Part shown: in pieces, positions 42,342 to 51,832 of the stretch
Position numbering within the stretch: the first letter of the stretch is position 1
Layout: each line of letters begins with the position of its first letter
Notes under the pieces: model-generated
What the model was told of the DNA's origin: nothing
Seen by the model: only the letters and a program-made list of their open reading frames with translations
The model's database searches: none
Translations under genes and position numbers: made by a program
Assembly (NCBI RefSeq): GCF_031450805.1
Contig: NZ_JARTVY010000001.1
Coordinates: 744,001 to 808,000 of the forward strand
Source: Caballeronia sp031450805
GTDB taxonomy: Bacteria; Pseudomonadota; Gammaproteobacteria; Burkholderiales; Burkholderiaceae
DNA length: 64,000 nt
Direction: 5' to 3'

Positions 42342-44813
42342 TCAAACATCAATATTCCCCGCCCGCAACGCATTGCTCTCGATAAACGCCCGGCGCGGCT
42401 CCACGTCATCGCCCATGAGCGTCGTAAAGATGCCATCCGCGGCAATTGCATCTTCGATCTGCACGCGCAGCAGCCGCCGCACATTGGGGTCCATCGTCGT
42501 TTCCCAGAGTTGCTCGGGATTCATCTCGCCCAAGCCCTTATAACGCTGCTTGGAAACGTTGCGCTCGGCATCCGCGATCAGCCACTTCATCGCGTTCTTG
42601 AAGTCGGACACCGCCATCGACCGTTCGCCGCGCTTGATCAGCGCACCTTCGCCGATCAAACCCTTGAACGTATCCGCCGTCGAAACGAGCTGCTTATAGT
42701 CCGCGGTCAACTGAAGGTCTTCATCGAAAACAGAAACCTTCACATTGCCGTGATGACGCCGCTTGATATGCAGCGAGCGCACTTCGCGCACCTGATCGTA
42801 AGCCGACTCGACGCTGACCTCCGGCTTGAGCGGATCAGCACGCAGCCGCTCCTCCAGCCGCTTCGCCGATGCCTCCGCCAGTTCCTGCGACGAAAGATCG
42901 ATCACCACGCCATCCATCACCGCTTCGAGCGCGGCGGCATCGTAGATACGGCTCAGTCGATCCACCACCGCCTGCGCCAGCAAATACGCGCGCGCAAGTT
43001 CGCCGAGCGCATCGCCGCTGATGCCTTCCGCGCCTTCACTCGGAATCAATTCCGAGCCGTTCAGCGCCAGCTTCAACATGTGCTGATTGAGCTCGTGCGC
43101 GTCCTTCATATACCGCTCGTCCTTGCCCGCCTTGATCTTGTACAGCGGCGGCTGCGCGATGTAGATGTACCCGCGCTCGACGATCTCGGGCATCTGCCGA
43201 TAAAAGAACGTCAGCAGCAGCGTGCGGATGTGCGCGCCGTCCACGTCCGCATCCGTCATGATGATGATGCGGTGATAACGCAGCTTGTCCAAGTTGTAGT
43301 CGTCCTTACCGATGCCACAGCCCAGCGCCGTCACCAGCGTCACGATCTGCTCGGACGAAATCAGCTTGTCGAAGCGCGCCTTCTCCACGTTCAGCACCTT
43401 GCCGCGCAACGGCAAGATTGCCTGGAACTTGCGGTCGCGTCCCTGCTTCGCCGACCCGCCCGCCGAGTCGCCCTCGACGATATAAATCTCCGACTTCGCC
43501 GGATCCTTCTCCTGGCAATCCGCGAGCTTGCCCGGCAAGCCGATGCCGTCGAGCACGCCCTTGCGTCGCGTCATTTCGCGGGCCTTGCGCGCGGCATCGC
43601 GCGCACGCGCGGCATCGACGATCTTGCCGGTGATGATCTTCGCGTCGTTCGGCGTTTCCTGCAGATAGTCTTCCAGCGCCTTCGCGACGACCTCCTCCAC
43701 CGGCGCGCGCACTTCCGACGACACCAGCTTGTCCTTCGTCTGCGAGCTGAACTTCGGCTCGGGCACCTTCACCGACAACACGCACGACAAGCCCTCGCGC
43801 ATGTCGTCGCCGGTCGTCTCGACCTTCGCCTTCTTCGCAATCTCGTTGTCCGTGATGTACTTGTTGATGACGCGCGTCATCGCCGCGCGCAGGCCGGTCA
43901 GGTGGGTGCCGCCATCGCGCTGCGGAATGTTGTTCGTGAAGCAGAGCACGCTTTCGTTGAAGCTGTCGTTCCACTGCATCGCCACTTCCACGGTCACGTT
44001 CTCGCGCTCGCCGGTCGCGTGGAATACGGTCGGATGCAGCACTTGCTTCTGCTTGTTGATGTATTCGACGAAGCCCTTCACGCCCCCCGCGAACGCGAAG
44101 TCATCTTCCTTGCCCGTGCGCAAGTCCGTCAGGCGGATACGCACGCCGTTATTCAGGAAGGACAGCTCGCGCATGCGCTTGGCAAGAATGTCGTAGTGAA
44201 ATTCGACATTGCCGAAGATGGTCGCATCCGCCAGAAAGTGCACCTCGGTGCCGCGGTTTTCCGTATCGCCGACGACGGGCATCGGCGAATACTGCACGCC
44301 GTCTTCCTCGACGATCTCGCGGTTCTGCACGACGCCGCGCGCAAATTCCATGAAATGCTTCTTGCCGTCGCGGCGCACCGTGAGGCGCAGCCATTCGGAC
44401 AGCGCGTTCACACACGACACGCCCACGCCGTGCAGGCCGCCCGACACCTTGTAGCTGTTCTGATCGAACTTGCCGCCTGCGTGCAGCTCCGTCATCACGA
44501 TCTCAGCGGCGCTGCGCTTCGGATCGTGCTTGTCGTCGCGCTTCAGGCCCGTGGGCACGCCGCGGCCGTTGTCCGTCACCGAGATGGAGTTGTCCGCGTG
44601 AATGGTCACGTGGATGTCGTCGCAATAGCCGGCGAGCGCTTCGTCGATGGAGTTGTCCAGCACTTCGAAGACGAGGTGATGCAGACCGGTGCCATCCGAC
44701 GTATCGCCGATATACATGCCAGGGCGCTTGCGCACCGCTTCCAGACCTTCGAGGATCTGAATGGACGATGCGCCGTAGCTGTTGTCGGGCTGCGAATTTG
44801 TGTTTTCAGTCAT
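42342..44813 (-). CDS. gyrB: DNA gyrase subunit B
   Basis: GyrB is the ATPase subunit of DNA gyrase. The 823-residue product (ATG 44813 with GGAAGAA upstream) has the GHKL ATPase domain (EVLDNSIDEALAGYC, GLHGVGVS), the transducer, and the Toprim domain with EGDSAGG and DADVDG. The C-terminal KQRYKGLGEMNPEQLWET is canonical. It is third in dnaA-dnaN-gyrB, but a terminator separates it from dnaN, so it likely has its own promoter in the 114-base gap. Confidence 0.98.
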   Translation of the reverse strand: MTENTNSQPDNSYGASSIQILEGLEAVRKRPGMYIGDTSDGTGLHHLVFEVLDNSIDEALAGYCDDIHVTIHADNSISVTDNGRGVPTGLKRDDKHDPKRSAAEIVMTELHAGGKFDQNSYKVSGGLHGVGVSCVNALSEWLRLTVRRDGKKHFMEFARGVVQNREIVEEDGVQYSPMPVVGDTENRGTEVHFLADATIFGNVEFHYDILAKRMRELSFLNNGVRIRLTDLRTGKEDDFAFAGGVKGFVEYINKQKQVLHPTVFHATGERENVTVEVAMQWNDSFNESVLCFTNNIPQRDGGTHLTGLRAAMTRVINKYITDNEIAKKAKVETTGDDMREGLSCVLSVKVPEPKFSSQTKDKLVSSEVRAPVEEVVAKALEDYLQETPNDAKIITGKIVDAARARDAARKAREMTRRKGVLDGIGLPGKLADCQEKDPAKSEIYIVEGDSAGGSAKQGRDRKFQAILPLRGKVLNVEKARFDKLISSEQIVTLVTALGCGIGKDDYNLDKLRYHRIIIMTDADVDGAHIRTLLLTFFYRQMPEIVERGYIYIAQPPLYKIKAGKDERYMKDAHELNQHMLKLALNGSELIPSEGAEGISGDALGELARAYLLAQAVVDRLSRIYDAAALEAVMDGVVIDLSSQELAEASAKRLEERLRADPLKPEVSVESAYDQVREVRSLHIKRRHHGNVKVSVFDEDLQLTADYKQLVSTADTFKGLIGEGALIKRGERSMAVSDFKNAMKWLIADAERNVSKQRYKGLGEMNPEQLWETTMDPNVRRLLRVQIEDAIAADGIFTTLMGDDVEPRRAFIESNALRAGNIDV

Positions 44814-44873
44814 GGATTTCTTCCGGTTCTGCGTCACTGCTTCGGTTACTGCTCGAACTTTTCAAAACACCTT

Positions 44874-44904
44874 AAAAACGCCAAAGGGGCGCGCCGCCCC
44901 TTGG
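44874..44904 (-). terminator. Terminator of dnaN
   Basis: On the minus strand a stem of about 9 pairs (CCAAGGGGC with GCCCCTTTGG, GGCGC loop, one bulge) is followed by CGTTTTT. It ends the dnaN transcript 24 bases after the stop. Confidence 0.8.
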
Positions 44905-44927
44905 AGTGTCATCGGTATCGGCGCGCG

Positions 44928-46034
44928 TCAGATGCGCATCGGCATCACCACGTACTTGAATTCCTCGTTCTCGGGAATCGTAATGAGCGCGCTGGAATTG
45001 GCGTCGCCAAGCGCGACTTGCAGCGTGTCGACCTTCAGATTCGCGAGCACGTCGAGCAGGTACGTGACGTTGAATCCGATGTCGACGGTATCGCCCTGAT
45101 ATGCGATCTCGAGTTCTTCCTGCGCCTCTTCCTGATCCGCGTTAGTCGACATGATTTTGAGCTGGCCCGGCTCGATCAGGCAGCGCACGCCCTTGAACTT
45201 GTCGGAGGTCAGAATGGCCGCGCGCTGCAGCGAGCGCTGCAACTCCTCACGGCCGATTTCGAACGTGTTCTTGTGCGACTTCGGAATGACGCGCTGAAAG
45301 TCCGGGAACTTGCCTTCGACCAGCTTCGACACCAGTTCGACCTGGCCGAAGGTGAACTTCACCTGCGTCGCGGCGATATCGATCTTGAGCGTGTCGTCGA
45401 TGTCCTCCAGCAAACGCTGCAGTTCCAGAATGGTCTTTCGCGGAATGATGACTTCCTGACGCGGGAACGCGCCGCCGTCGATTTTCATCGACGAGAACGC
45501 GAGGCGGTGGCCATCCGTTGCGACGGCCATGAGCTGGTCGCCATCCACCACGAGCAGCATGCCGTTCAGGTAGTAGCGAATGTCCTGCTGGGCCATCGCG
45601 AAGTACACCATGCCGAGCAGCTGGCGGAACGTCTTCTGCGGAACCGACAGGCTCGCGCCGAAGTCAGTAGCCTGGTTGACCGTGGGAAATTCGTCTGCGG
45701 CGAGCGTCTGCAGCGCGAAACGGCTCTTGCCCGAGCGCACCGTGAGGCGCTTGTCGGAGAGGTCGAGCGCGACTTCGCCGGAGGGCATCGCGCGCAGAAT
45801 GTCGAGCAGCTTGCGCGCAGCGACGGTGGTCGCAACCTGATCGCCGCCGACGCCGAAATCCGCGCGCGTGGTGATCTGAAGTTCGAGGTCCGTCGAGAGG
45901 AACGACACGTCGGCGCCGTTCTTGGTGATGAGCAGATTCGCGAGGATAGGCAACGTGTGGCGGCGTTCCACGATACCGCTCACGGTTTGCAGCGGCCTTA
46001 GAAGATTATCTCGTTCGGTCTTGACCAGTTGCAT
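44928..46034 (-). CDS. dnaN: DNA polymerase III beta sliding clamp
   Basis: DnaN is the ring-shaped processivity clamp. The 368-residue product has three repeated clamp folds with recognisable motifs such as ILANLLITKNGADVSFLSTD and the C-terminal EFKYVVMPMRI. Start MQLVKTERDNLLRPLQTV is typical. It follows dnaA across 272 bases that hold no gene I can support and no perfect DnaA box. Confidence 0.98.
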   Translation of the reverse strand: MQLVKTERDNLLRPLQTVSGIVERRHTLPILANLLITKNGADVSFLSTDLELQITTRADFGVGGDQVATTVAARKLLDILRAMPSGEVALDLSDKRLTVRSGKSRFALQTLAADEFPTVNQATDFGASLSVPQKTFRQLLGMVYFAMAQQDIRYYLNGMLLVVDGDQLMAVATDGHRLAFSSMKIDGGAFPRQEVIIPRKTILELQRLLEDIDDTLKIDIAATQVKFTFGQVELVSKLVEGKFPDFQRVIPKSHKNTFEIGREELQRSLQRAAILTSDKFKGVRCLIEPGQLKIMSTNADQEEAQEELEIAYQGDTVDIGFNVTYLLDVLANLKVDTLQVALGDANSSALITIPENEEFKYVVMPMRI

Positions 46035-46306
46035 AGAGTTCCTTCATTGATGTGACGGCCTGTCCAGCGGTTTGCCACCGCTGCTTCGTCCTGCACCGCC
46101 GGACAACCTCGTAACACGCGTTGCCGGCCCCCCGCCGGTCACTCGCGAAAGCTTGCGCTCGAGAACCGCCCAGGCCAACGGACGGCAAACCTGTATTGTG
46201 CCTGAAAACGGAACCACTCCCTAAAAATAGGGGCGTTTTCGCCAATAAACAGGCCCGCGGCACGCGCTTTTCGAGGCGTGCGTTCCTGATCCGCGCAGCG
46301 CGCGGC

Positions 46307-47884
46307 TCAACCCTTGAGCGTCTGCTCGAGCACGTGCAGTTCGTGATTCAACTGGGCATCGTTCGCACGCTCGGCGGCGATCTTGCGCACCGCATGCAGC
46401 ACGGTCGTGTGATCGCGCCCGCCGAACAGCTCGCCGATTTCCGGCAGGCTCTTCTGCGTGAGTTCCTTCGCCAGATACATCGCGATCTGGCGCGGTCGCG
46501 CGATATTGGCCGGCCGCTTCTTCGAGTACATGTCGGCGACCTTGATGTTGTAGAAATCGGCGACGGTCTTCTGGATGTTCTCCACCGAAATCTGCCGGTT
46601 CTGCACCGTCAGCAGGTCTTTCAGCGCCTCGCGCGTCAGTTCGATGGTGATTTCGCGGCCGTGGAACTTCGAATACGCGAGGATCTTGCGCAGCGCGCCT
46701 TCGAGTTCGCGCACGTTCGAGCGCAGATGCTTCGCGACGAAAAACGCCACGTCTTCCGACAGGCTCACGCCTTCGGAGAACGCCTTGCGCATCAGAATCG
46801 CCACGCGCATTTCGAGTTCGGGCGGCTCGATCGCGACCGTCAACCCGGAGTCGAAGCGCGAGATCAGGCGATCGTCGATGCCGGAGATTTCCTTCGGATA
46901 CGTATCGCTCGTGATGATGACCTGCGCCTTGTTCGCGACGAGCGCCTCGAACGCGTAGAAGAACTCTTCCTGCGTGCGGGACTTGCCCGAGAAGAATTGA
47001 ATATCGTCGATGAGCAGCAGATCGAGCGAGTGGTAGTAGCGCTTGAAGTCGTCGAACGCCTTGCGCTGGTACGCCTTCACCACATCGGAGACATATTGCT
47101 CCGCGTGGATGTAGCGGATGCGCGCGCCGGCCTTGTCCATCAACAGCTGATTGCCGATGGCGTGGATCAGGTGCGTCTTGCCGAGGCCCACGCCGCCGTA
47201 CAGAAAGAGCGGGTTGTACGAGATGCCCGGATTGTCGGCGACCTGAATGGCCGCCGCGCGCGCCAGCTGGTTCGCCTTACCGGTCACGAAGTTGTCGAAC
47301 GTGAGGACCGGATTGAGCTTCGAGCGCTCGAACGCGGAATCGTTTTCACCGCCCGCCGACGGCGCGCCGCCCGGCCGCCACGTGCGCCGGCCAGCGGCGG
47401 CTTCGTTGGCGTCGAGGCTCGGGAGGTCCAGATCGGCCTGGTCTTCGTGCATCGCCTGCGCCTGCTGCGCGGCCTCGGCTGCGAGCGCGTTCACGTGCGC
47501 GGCGGCGTTCGCATGTGCGACGACGGTCGGCGCCTGCTGCGCGGGCAATGGCGCCGACGGCGCCGGCGGACGGGGCGCGCTCACGCTCGGACGCGGCGCC
47601 GCATTCGGGCCGCCGCCGATCGCGCTGCGCGCGGTGGCTTTCGGATCGAGAACGAACTGTACGTCGATGGGCGCGCTGAAGAACTCGCGCGCCACATCGG
47701 CGATGCGGCCGGAGAACTGGCTCTTCACCCAGTCGAGCTTGAAGCGATTGGGAGCGGCGATGCGCAGGGTGCTCGCGTCGGCATCGAAGTCGACCGGGGT
47801 TAGCGGCTTGATCCACGTGACGTACTGCTGGGGCGTGAGCTCGCGCTCCAGCAATGCGGAACAGTGTTCCCAGAAATCGTTCAT
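46307..47884 (-). CDS. dnaA: Chromosomal replication initiator DnaA
   Basis: DnaA binds 9-mer boxes at oriC and opens the origin. The 525-residue product has domain I (MNDFWEHCSALLEREL), a long Pro/Ala-rich domain II (~residues 85-185), the AAA+ domain III (Walker A GGVGLGKTHL, Walker B LLIDDIQF) and the DNA-binding domain IV with GGRDHTTVLHA. The long linker explains its greater length than E. coli DnaA. It diverges from rpmH. Confidence 0.99.
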   Translation of the reverse strand: MNDFWEHCSALLERELTPQQYVTWIKPLTPVDFDADASTLRIAAPNRFKLDWVKSQFSGRIADVAREFFSAPIDVQFVLDPKATARSAIGGGPNAAPRPSVSAPRPPAPSAPLPAQQAPTVVAHANAAAHVNALAAEAAQQAQAMHEDQADLDLPSLDANEAAAGRRTWRPGGAPSAGGENDSAFERSKLNPVLTFDNFVTGKANQLARAAAIQVADNPGISYNPLFLYGGVGLGKTHLIHAIGNQLLMDKAGARIRYIHAEQYVSDVVKAYQRKAFDDFKRYYHSLDLLLIDDIQFFSGKSRTQEEFFYAFEALVANKAQVIITSDTYPKEISGIDDRLISRFDSGLTVAIEPPELEMRVAILMRKAFSEGVSLSEDVAFFVAKHLRSNVRELEGALRKILAYSKFHGREITIELTREALKDLLTVQNRQISVENIQKTVADFYNIKVADMYSKKRPANIARPRQIAMYLAKELTQKSLPEIGELFGGRDHTTVLHAVRKIAAERANDAQLNHELHVLEQTLKG

Positions 47885-48290
47885 CGAATGCGGTCGTTAT
47901 GGTTGCTGCGCGCACCTGCGGCCATGCTTGCCAAAAATTGCGGCAAGTCCCGGCACGGCCAAGCAGGCATGCTCCGGAGGCTTACGCCGCAAGGGTTTGC
48001 GGGCGAACGGCGGGCCGAAGCAGCGGGCGGATATTTGGGAGTAAGGCGAGATTCTAACGCCAAACCCGCAGAGCGCGCGAGTTATCCACAGGGTCAAATC
48101 AGCGCGACGATGGGTGGCCGGCGACGGCCGATGCCTCGCGTATCGGCGCTAAAGTATTGACGGTCAATAGGAAAACGGTTTAAATAGCGGGTTCCGCGAA
48201 ATCAGAATTCCTGGAACCTCCGGCCATCGCGCTTGCAGTGACCACACTGGAGCCAAGCCCGCGCGGTCAATCAACTCAAGTGAGAGCACC
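47885..48290. other. dnaA-rpmH intergenic region, possible origin zone
   Basis: This 406-base divergent gap carries one perfect DnaA box, TTATCCACA at 48082-48090, and the rpmH promoter. I saw no other perfect box, so it may be a dnaA autoregulatory site, part of oriC, or both. The stretch 48150-48215 is AT-richer than its neighbours. The gene order and divergence here are typical of a chromosomal origin region, but a full oriC is not proven. Confidence 0.45.
48157..48185 (+). promoter_or_regulatory. rpmH: rpmH promoter
   Basis: -35 TTGACG (48157-48162) and -10 TTAAAT (48180-48185) are separated by exactly 17 bases. The predicted start is about 100 bases before rpmH. Confidence 0.7.
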
Positions 48291-48425
48291 ATGAAACGTA
48301 CTTACCAACCTTCCGTGACGCGCCGCAAGCGCACCCATGGCTTCCGCGTTCGCATGAAGACCGCTGGCGGCCGCAAGGTCATCAACGCTCGCCGCGCGAA
48401 GGGCCGCAAGCGCCTGGCAGTCTAA
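48291..48425 (+). CDS. rpmH: 50S ribosomal protein L34
   Basis: A 44-residue highly basic protein, MKRTYQPSVTRRKRTHGFR... ending KGRKRLAV, which is L34. It is a large-subunit rRNA-binding protein. The start codon and length are standard. The gene leads rpmH-rnpA-yidD-yidC. Confidence 0.98.
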   Translation: MKRTYQPSVTRRKRTHGFRVRMKTAGGRKVINARRAKGRKRLAV

Positions 48426-48516
48426 GCTGCCAAGTGTACGCTCGCGGTTGGGCATTGCACTCGACGGCGAGCCGGTCACGCGCCGCACAGAAGTCTTGAG
48501 ACAGGACATCGTTCAG

Positions 48517-48972
48517 TTGCCGGCGCACGCCGCGTTCCCCAAGGCCGCAAGGCTGCTGAAAACGGATGAGTTCTCATCCGTTTTTCGTTTGCGCCCCTGG
48601 CGACGCTCGCCGCACTTCGTCCTGTACGGCAAGCCCACGGGCGGCGAGGCGCGGCTGGGGCTCGTCATCGGCAAGAAACAGGCGCCGCGCGCGGTCACGC
48701 GTAACCTGATCAAACGGCTCGCGCGCGAGGCGTTTCGTCTGCGACGGGAACAGTTGCGCGGATTCGACATTCTCGTGCGGCTGCACGCGAAAATCGACCG
48801 CAAGGCGATGCCCAGCGCCAGTTCCCCGCCGCTTCATGCGTTATGCCGCGGCGAACTGGAAGCATTGTTCGACCGTGCCGTGCGCGAAGCCGCGCGCCGC
48901 GCAGCCGAATCCGTGACGCGGCCGCCGAGCGCGCCCGCTGTCGACGACTCATCCGGCCCTTCAGGGTCATGA
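48517..48972 (+). CDS. rnpA: Ribonuclease P protein component
   Basis: RnpA is the protein partner of RNase P RNA in tRNA 5' processing. I start at TTG 48517, so the protein begins at LPAHAAFPKAARLLKTDEF, which aligns in position with the usual Burkholderia N-terminus. Longer in-frame starts (48448 or 48496) would add an atypical leader. The RNA-binding segment RNLIKRLAREAFRLRREQL is the family signature. Length is 151 residues, with a variable C-terminal tail of about 20. No rnpB RNA was found here. Confidence 0.88.
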   Translation: MPAHAAFPKAARLLKTDEFSSVFRLRPWRRSPHFVLYGKPTGGEARLGLVIGKKQAPRAVTRNLIKRLAREAFRLRREQLRGFDILVRLHAKIDRKAMPSASSPPLHALCRGELEALFDRAVREAARRAAESVTRPPSAPAVDDSSGPSGS

Positions 48973-49030
48973 AGCGCAGGCTTCGTCAGGTTTGGCCCTC
49001 ACGGCGGACATGACGCGCGGCGCGAAGCTT

Positions 49031-49357
49031 ATGCAAACGGCACTCATCGCGTTGTTGCGCTTCTACAAGGTTGCTGTGAGCCCTCTGCTCGGCAACCGGT
49101 GCCGCTTTTACCCTTCCTGTTCCGACTACGCGCGCGAGGCAATCCAGTATCATGGCGCCGCGCGTGGCACATATCTGGCCGCGAGAAGGCTTTGCCGCTG
49201 TCATCCGTTCTCGGCAGGCGGCATCGATCTCGTGCCGCCGCCCGCCGGGCGCACCGACTTTCCCGACCCGCACGACCCGCCATCGGCTGGCTCCATGGCT
49301 CGGGAACCGGCAGCGGAAGCCGCTCATAAAAAGCATTCACCACTAAACGGCGCGTAA
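49031..49357 (+). CDS. yidD: Membrane protein insertion efficiency factor YidD
   Basis: YidD is a small amphipathic inner-membrane protein that helps YidC insertion. The core MQTALIALLRFYKVAVSP, SCSDYAREAIQYHG and CRCHPFSAGGID is clear. I start at ATG 49031 (108 residues); an upstream TTG at 48992 is less typical. It lies between rnpA and yidC, its usual place. Confidence 0.9.
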   Translation: MQTALIALLRFYKVAVSPLLGNRCRFYPSCSDYAREAIQYHGAARGTYLAARRLCRCHPFSAGGIDLVPPPAGRTDFPDPHDPPSAGSMAREPAAEAAHKKHSPLNGA

Positions 49358-49387
49358 GGCGCTTTTCGATCGACACTGAGACAACGC

Positions 49388-51055
49388 ATGGATATCAAAC
49401 GCACCGTCCTATGGGTCATCTTCTTCGTGTCAGTTGTCATGCTGTTCGACAACTGGCAGCGCGACCACGGGCGCCCGTCGATGTTCTTCCCGAGCGCGAC
49501 GCAGCCGGCCAAGACCGCCAGCAATCCGGCACCGGGCTCGGCCACGCCGGGCGCGCAGCCGTCCGAACTGCCCAGCGCGCCGGCCGGCGCCGCTCCCGGC
49601 ACGGCCACGCCGCCCGCCACGGCGGCATCGCAACTGGTCAAGTTCACGACCGACGTGTACTCGGGTGAGATCGACACGCGCGGCGGCACCCTGTCGAAGC
49701 TGTCGCTTCTGAAGGAAGGTGACGGCAAGCAGCCCGACCTTTACATCACGCTGTTCGATCACACGGCGAACCACACGTATCTCGCACGCACGGGCCTGCT
49801 CGGCGGCGACTTCCCGAATCACAACGACGTCTTCACGCCGGTGCCCGGCCAGACATCGCTGTCGGGCGATGCAAAGACGCTGACGCTCGCGTTCGAATCG
49901 CCGGTGAAGGGCGGCGTGAAGGTCGTGAAGACGTACACGTTCACGCGCGGAAGCTACGTGATCAACGTCGATACGAAGATCGAGAACGTCGGCAGCGCGC
50001 CGGTCACGCCGAAGCTCTATATGGAACTCGTGCGCGACAACACGCCGGTGGAAACGCCGCGCTTCTCGCACACGTTCATCGGGCCGGCTGTCTATACGGA
50101 AGCGAAGCACTTCCAGAAGATCGATTTTTCGGACATCGACAAGAACAAGGCCGACTTCGTGCCGTCCGCGAACAATGGCTGGATCGCGATGGTGCAACAT
50201 TACTTCGCGTCCGCCTGGATTCCGAAGGAAGGCGTGCAGCGTGACATCTACGTGCAGAAGATCGATCCGGTGCTGTATCGCGTCGGCGTGCAGCAGCCGG
50301 TGCAGACGATCGCGCCGGGACAGAGCGTGAACGTCGATGCTCGCCTCTTCGCCGGTCCGGAAGAAGAGCGCATGCTGGAAGGCATCGCGCCGGGCCTGGA
50401 ACTGGTGAAGGACTACGGCATGGTGACGATCATCGCCAAGCCGCTCTTCTGGCTGCTGGAGAAGATTCACGGCTACGTCGGCAACTGGGGCTGGGCGATC
50501 GTGCTGCTCACGCTGCTCATCAAGGCCGTGTTCTTCCCGCTGTCGGCGGCGAGCTACAAGTCGATGGCGCGCATGAAGGAAATCACGCCGCGCATGCAGC
50601 AGATTCGCGAGCGCTTCAAGAGCGATCCGCAGAAGATGAATGCGCAGCTGATGGAGCTGTACAAGACGGAGAAGGTGAATCCGTTTGGCGGCTGCCTGCC
50701 GGTGGTCGTGCAGATTCCGGTGTTCATTTCGCTGTACTGGGTGCTGCTGTCGTCGGTGGAGATGCGCGGCGCGCCGTGGATCGGCTGGATTCACGATCTG
50801 TCGCAGCAGGACCCGTATTTCATCCTGCCGGTGCTGATGGCCGTCTCGATGTTCCTGCAGACGAAGCTGAACCCCACGCCGCCGGACCCCGTGCAGGCCA
50901 AGATGATGATGTTCATGCCGATCGCGTTTTCGGTCATGTTCTTCTTCTTCCCGGCGGGTCTCGTGCTGTACTACGTGGTGAACAACGTGCTGTCGATCGC
51001 GCAGCAGTACTACATCACCCGAATGATGGGACAGAGCAGGAAGAAGGCGGCTTGA
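49388..51055 (+). CDS. yidC: Membrane protein insertase YidC
   Basis: YidC inserts and folds inner-membrane proteins. The 555-residue product has an N-terminal anchor, a large periplasmic beta domain and the conserved five-helix core; the core begins near YGMVTIIAKPLFWLLEKIHG and includes the positively charged groove region. The Ala/Pro/Ser linker after the first helix is lineage-typical. It ends the rpmH-rnpA-yidD-yidC group and is followed by a strong terminator. Confidence 0.97.
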   Translation: MDIKRTVLWVIFFVSVVMLFDNWQRDHGRPSMFFPSATQPAKTASNPAPGSATPGAQPSELPSAPAGAAPGTATPPATAASQLVKFTTDVYSGEIDTRGGTLSKLSLLKEGDGKQPDLYITLFDHTANHTYLARTGLLGGDFPNHNDVFTPVPGQTSLSGDAKTLTLAFESPVKGGVKVVKTYTFTRGSYVINVDTKIENVGSAPVTPKLYMELVRDNTPVETPRFSHTFIGPAVYTEAKHFQKIDFSDIDKNKADFVPSANNGWIAMVQHYFASAWIPKEGVQRDIYVQKIDPVLYRVGVQQPVQTIAPGQSVNVDARLFAGPEEERMLEGIAPGLELVKDYGMVTIIAKPLFWLLEKIHGYVGNWGWAIVLLTLLIKAVFFPLSAASYKSMARMKEITPRMQQIRERFKSDPQKMNAQLMELYKTEKVNPFGGCLPVVVQIPVFISLYWVLLSSVEMRGAPWIGWIHDLSQQDPYFILPVLMAVSMFLQTKLNPTPPDPVQAKMMMFMPIAFSVMFFFFPAGLVLYYVVNNVLSIAQQYYITRMMGQSRKKAA

Positions 51056-51082
51056 GTTTCGGCTGATCAGGTTTGAATGTGG

Positions 51083-51109
51083 AAACGCCCGGCTTTGCCG
51101 GGCGTTTTT
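51083..51109 (+). terminator. Terminator of yidC
   Basis: An 11-base-pair perfect stem (51083-51093 with 51097-51107, TTT loop) is followed by TTTTT. Confidence 0.92.
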
Positions 51110-51119
51110 GTTTTCAGGG

Positions 51120-51536
51120 CTATCGCTTCATCGCGCCATAAAACTGATCGATAAGCTCCTCGAGCAAATATCGATGATGCGGCGATAGCGCCTCGATCTT
51201 CGACGCCAGTTCCAGCGTCTCCTCCGATGCCGGATATTTCTCGTCGCGCGCCAGCGGTTTCGGCGTGGTCTGGGCGCTGCCGCTCGGTGGCGGGCCATAG
51301 TGCAGCCAATGCAGGTCGACCTTCAGCCACTCGGCGAGCGTCTGCAGTTTGTCGACTGTCGGAATGGAGCGCCCCGTGAGCCACTTGTGGGCGGTTTGCG
51401 GCGAGACCGGTTCGCCGCGGAAGCGCAGGTTGAATTTGTTCGCGAGATCGGTAGCGCCTCGCATTCTTTCGGGCGAACGGGCCATCGAGAACTTGAGTCG
51501 TTCCGAGAAATCGGCTTTTTCTTGTGGTGTAGGCAT
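51120..51536 (-). CDS. cI-like helix-turn-helix regulator
   Basis: The 138-residue product (ATG 51536) has a helix-turn-helix near residues 25-80 (FSERLKFSM, PVSPQTAHKWLTGRSIPTVDKLQ), resembling phage-repressor-like transcription factors rather than a common TetR or LysR type. The rest is a short helical tail. It reads toward the yidC terminator and away from mnmE. A palindrome lies in the 296-base gap between its start and mnmE; this is the natural operator candidate. Its target is unknown. No phage structural genes accompany it. Confidence 0.85.
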   Translation of the reverse strand: MPTPQEKADFSERLKFSMARSPERMRGATDLANKFNLRFRGEPVSPQTAHKWLTGRSIPTVDKLQTLAEWLKVDLHWLHYGPPPSGSAQTTPKPLARDEKYPASEETLELASKIEALSPHHRYLLEELIDQFYGAMKR

Positions 51537-51737
51537 GCTTTCGATTGTGCAAGGCAATCGCTGCCATGTAGTCAACCATGCGGGCGATATATCGCGGAAG
51601 TCGGACGTTTTTTATCCTGCGCGCGCGTTTGAAATTGCTGCTCAAAAGCAAGCAAAATGGCGCGCGAAACGCTTGCCCCACAAGCCATCCATCTTTTTCA
51701 CAGCCGCCCAGCCAAACCGAGTCAGAACCAGAGGCGT

Positions 51738-51760
51738 ATCTTGTTTAAGATAATGCAAGA
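51738..51760. promoter_or_regulatory. Palindrome between the HTH gene and mnmE
   Basis: The region contains ATCTT-GTTT-AAGAT (51738-51751) and, overlapping it, the wider pair TCTTG (51739-51743) and CAAGA (51756-51760). It is in an AT-rich pocket. Operators for small HTH repressors often look like this, so it is a reasonable autoregulatory or mnmE-control site; direct evidence is lacking. Confidence 0.4.
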
Positions 51761-51832
51761 ATAATCCTAATGAGAGGCGGACGATCCCGCGCGATACAAT
51801 GCCGGCACTCCCATCACCTCCGACGAGCCGCC

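Noticed and set aside
42510..46001. A 1163-codon open frame antisense to gyrB and dnaN
   Set aside because: It crosses two well-identified genes and their terminator. Such frames arise in GC-rich DNA because codon bias removes stops on the opposite strand. The predicted product is Arg/His/Leu-rich with no domain.
48448..48516. Longer N-terminus for rnpA from an upstream TTG
   Set aside because: The extra residues do not look like RnpA, and the TTG at 48517 aligns with the usual start.
51120..51536. cI-like gene as a prophage remnant
   Set aside because: No other phage gene or att-like repeat is present in the surrounding housekeeping block.
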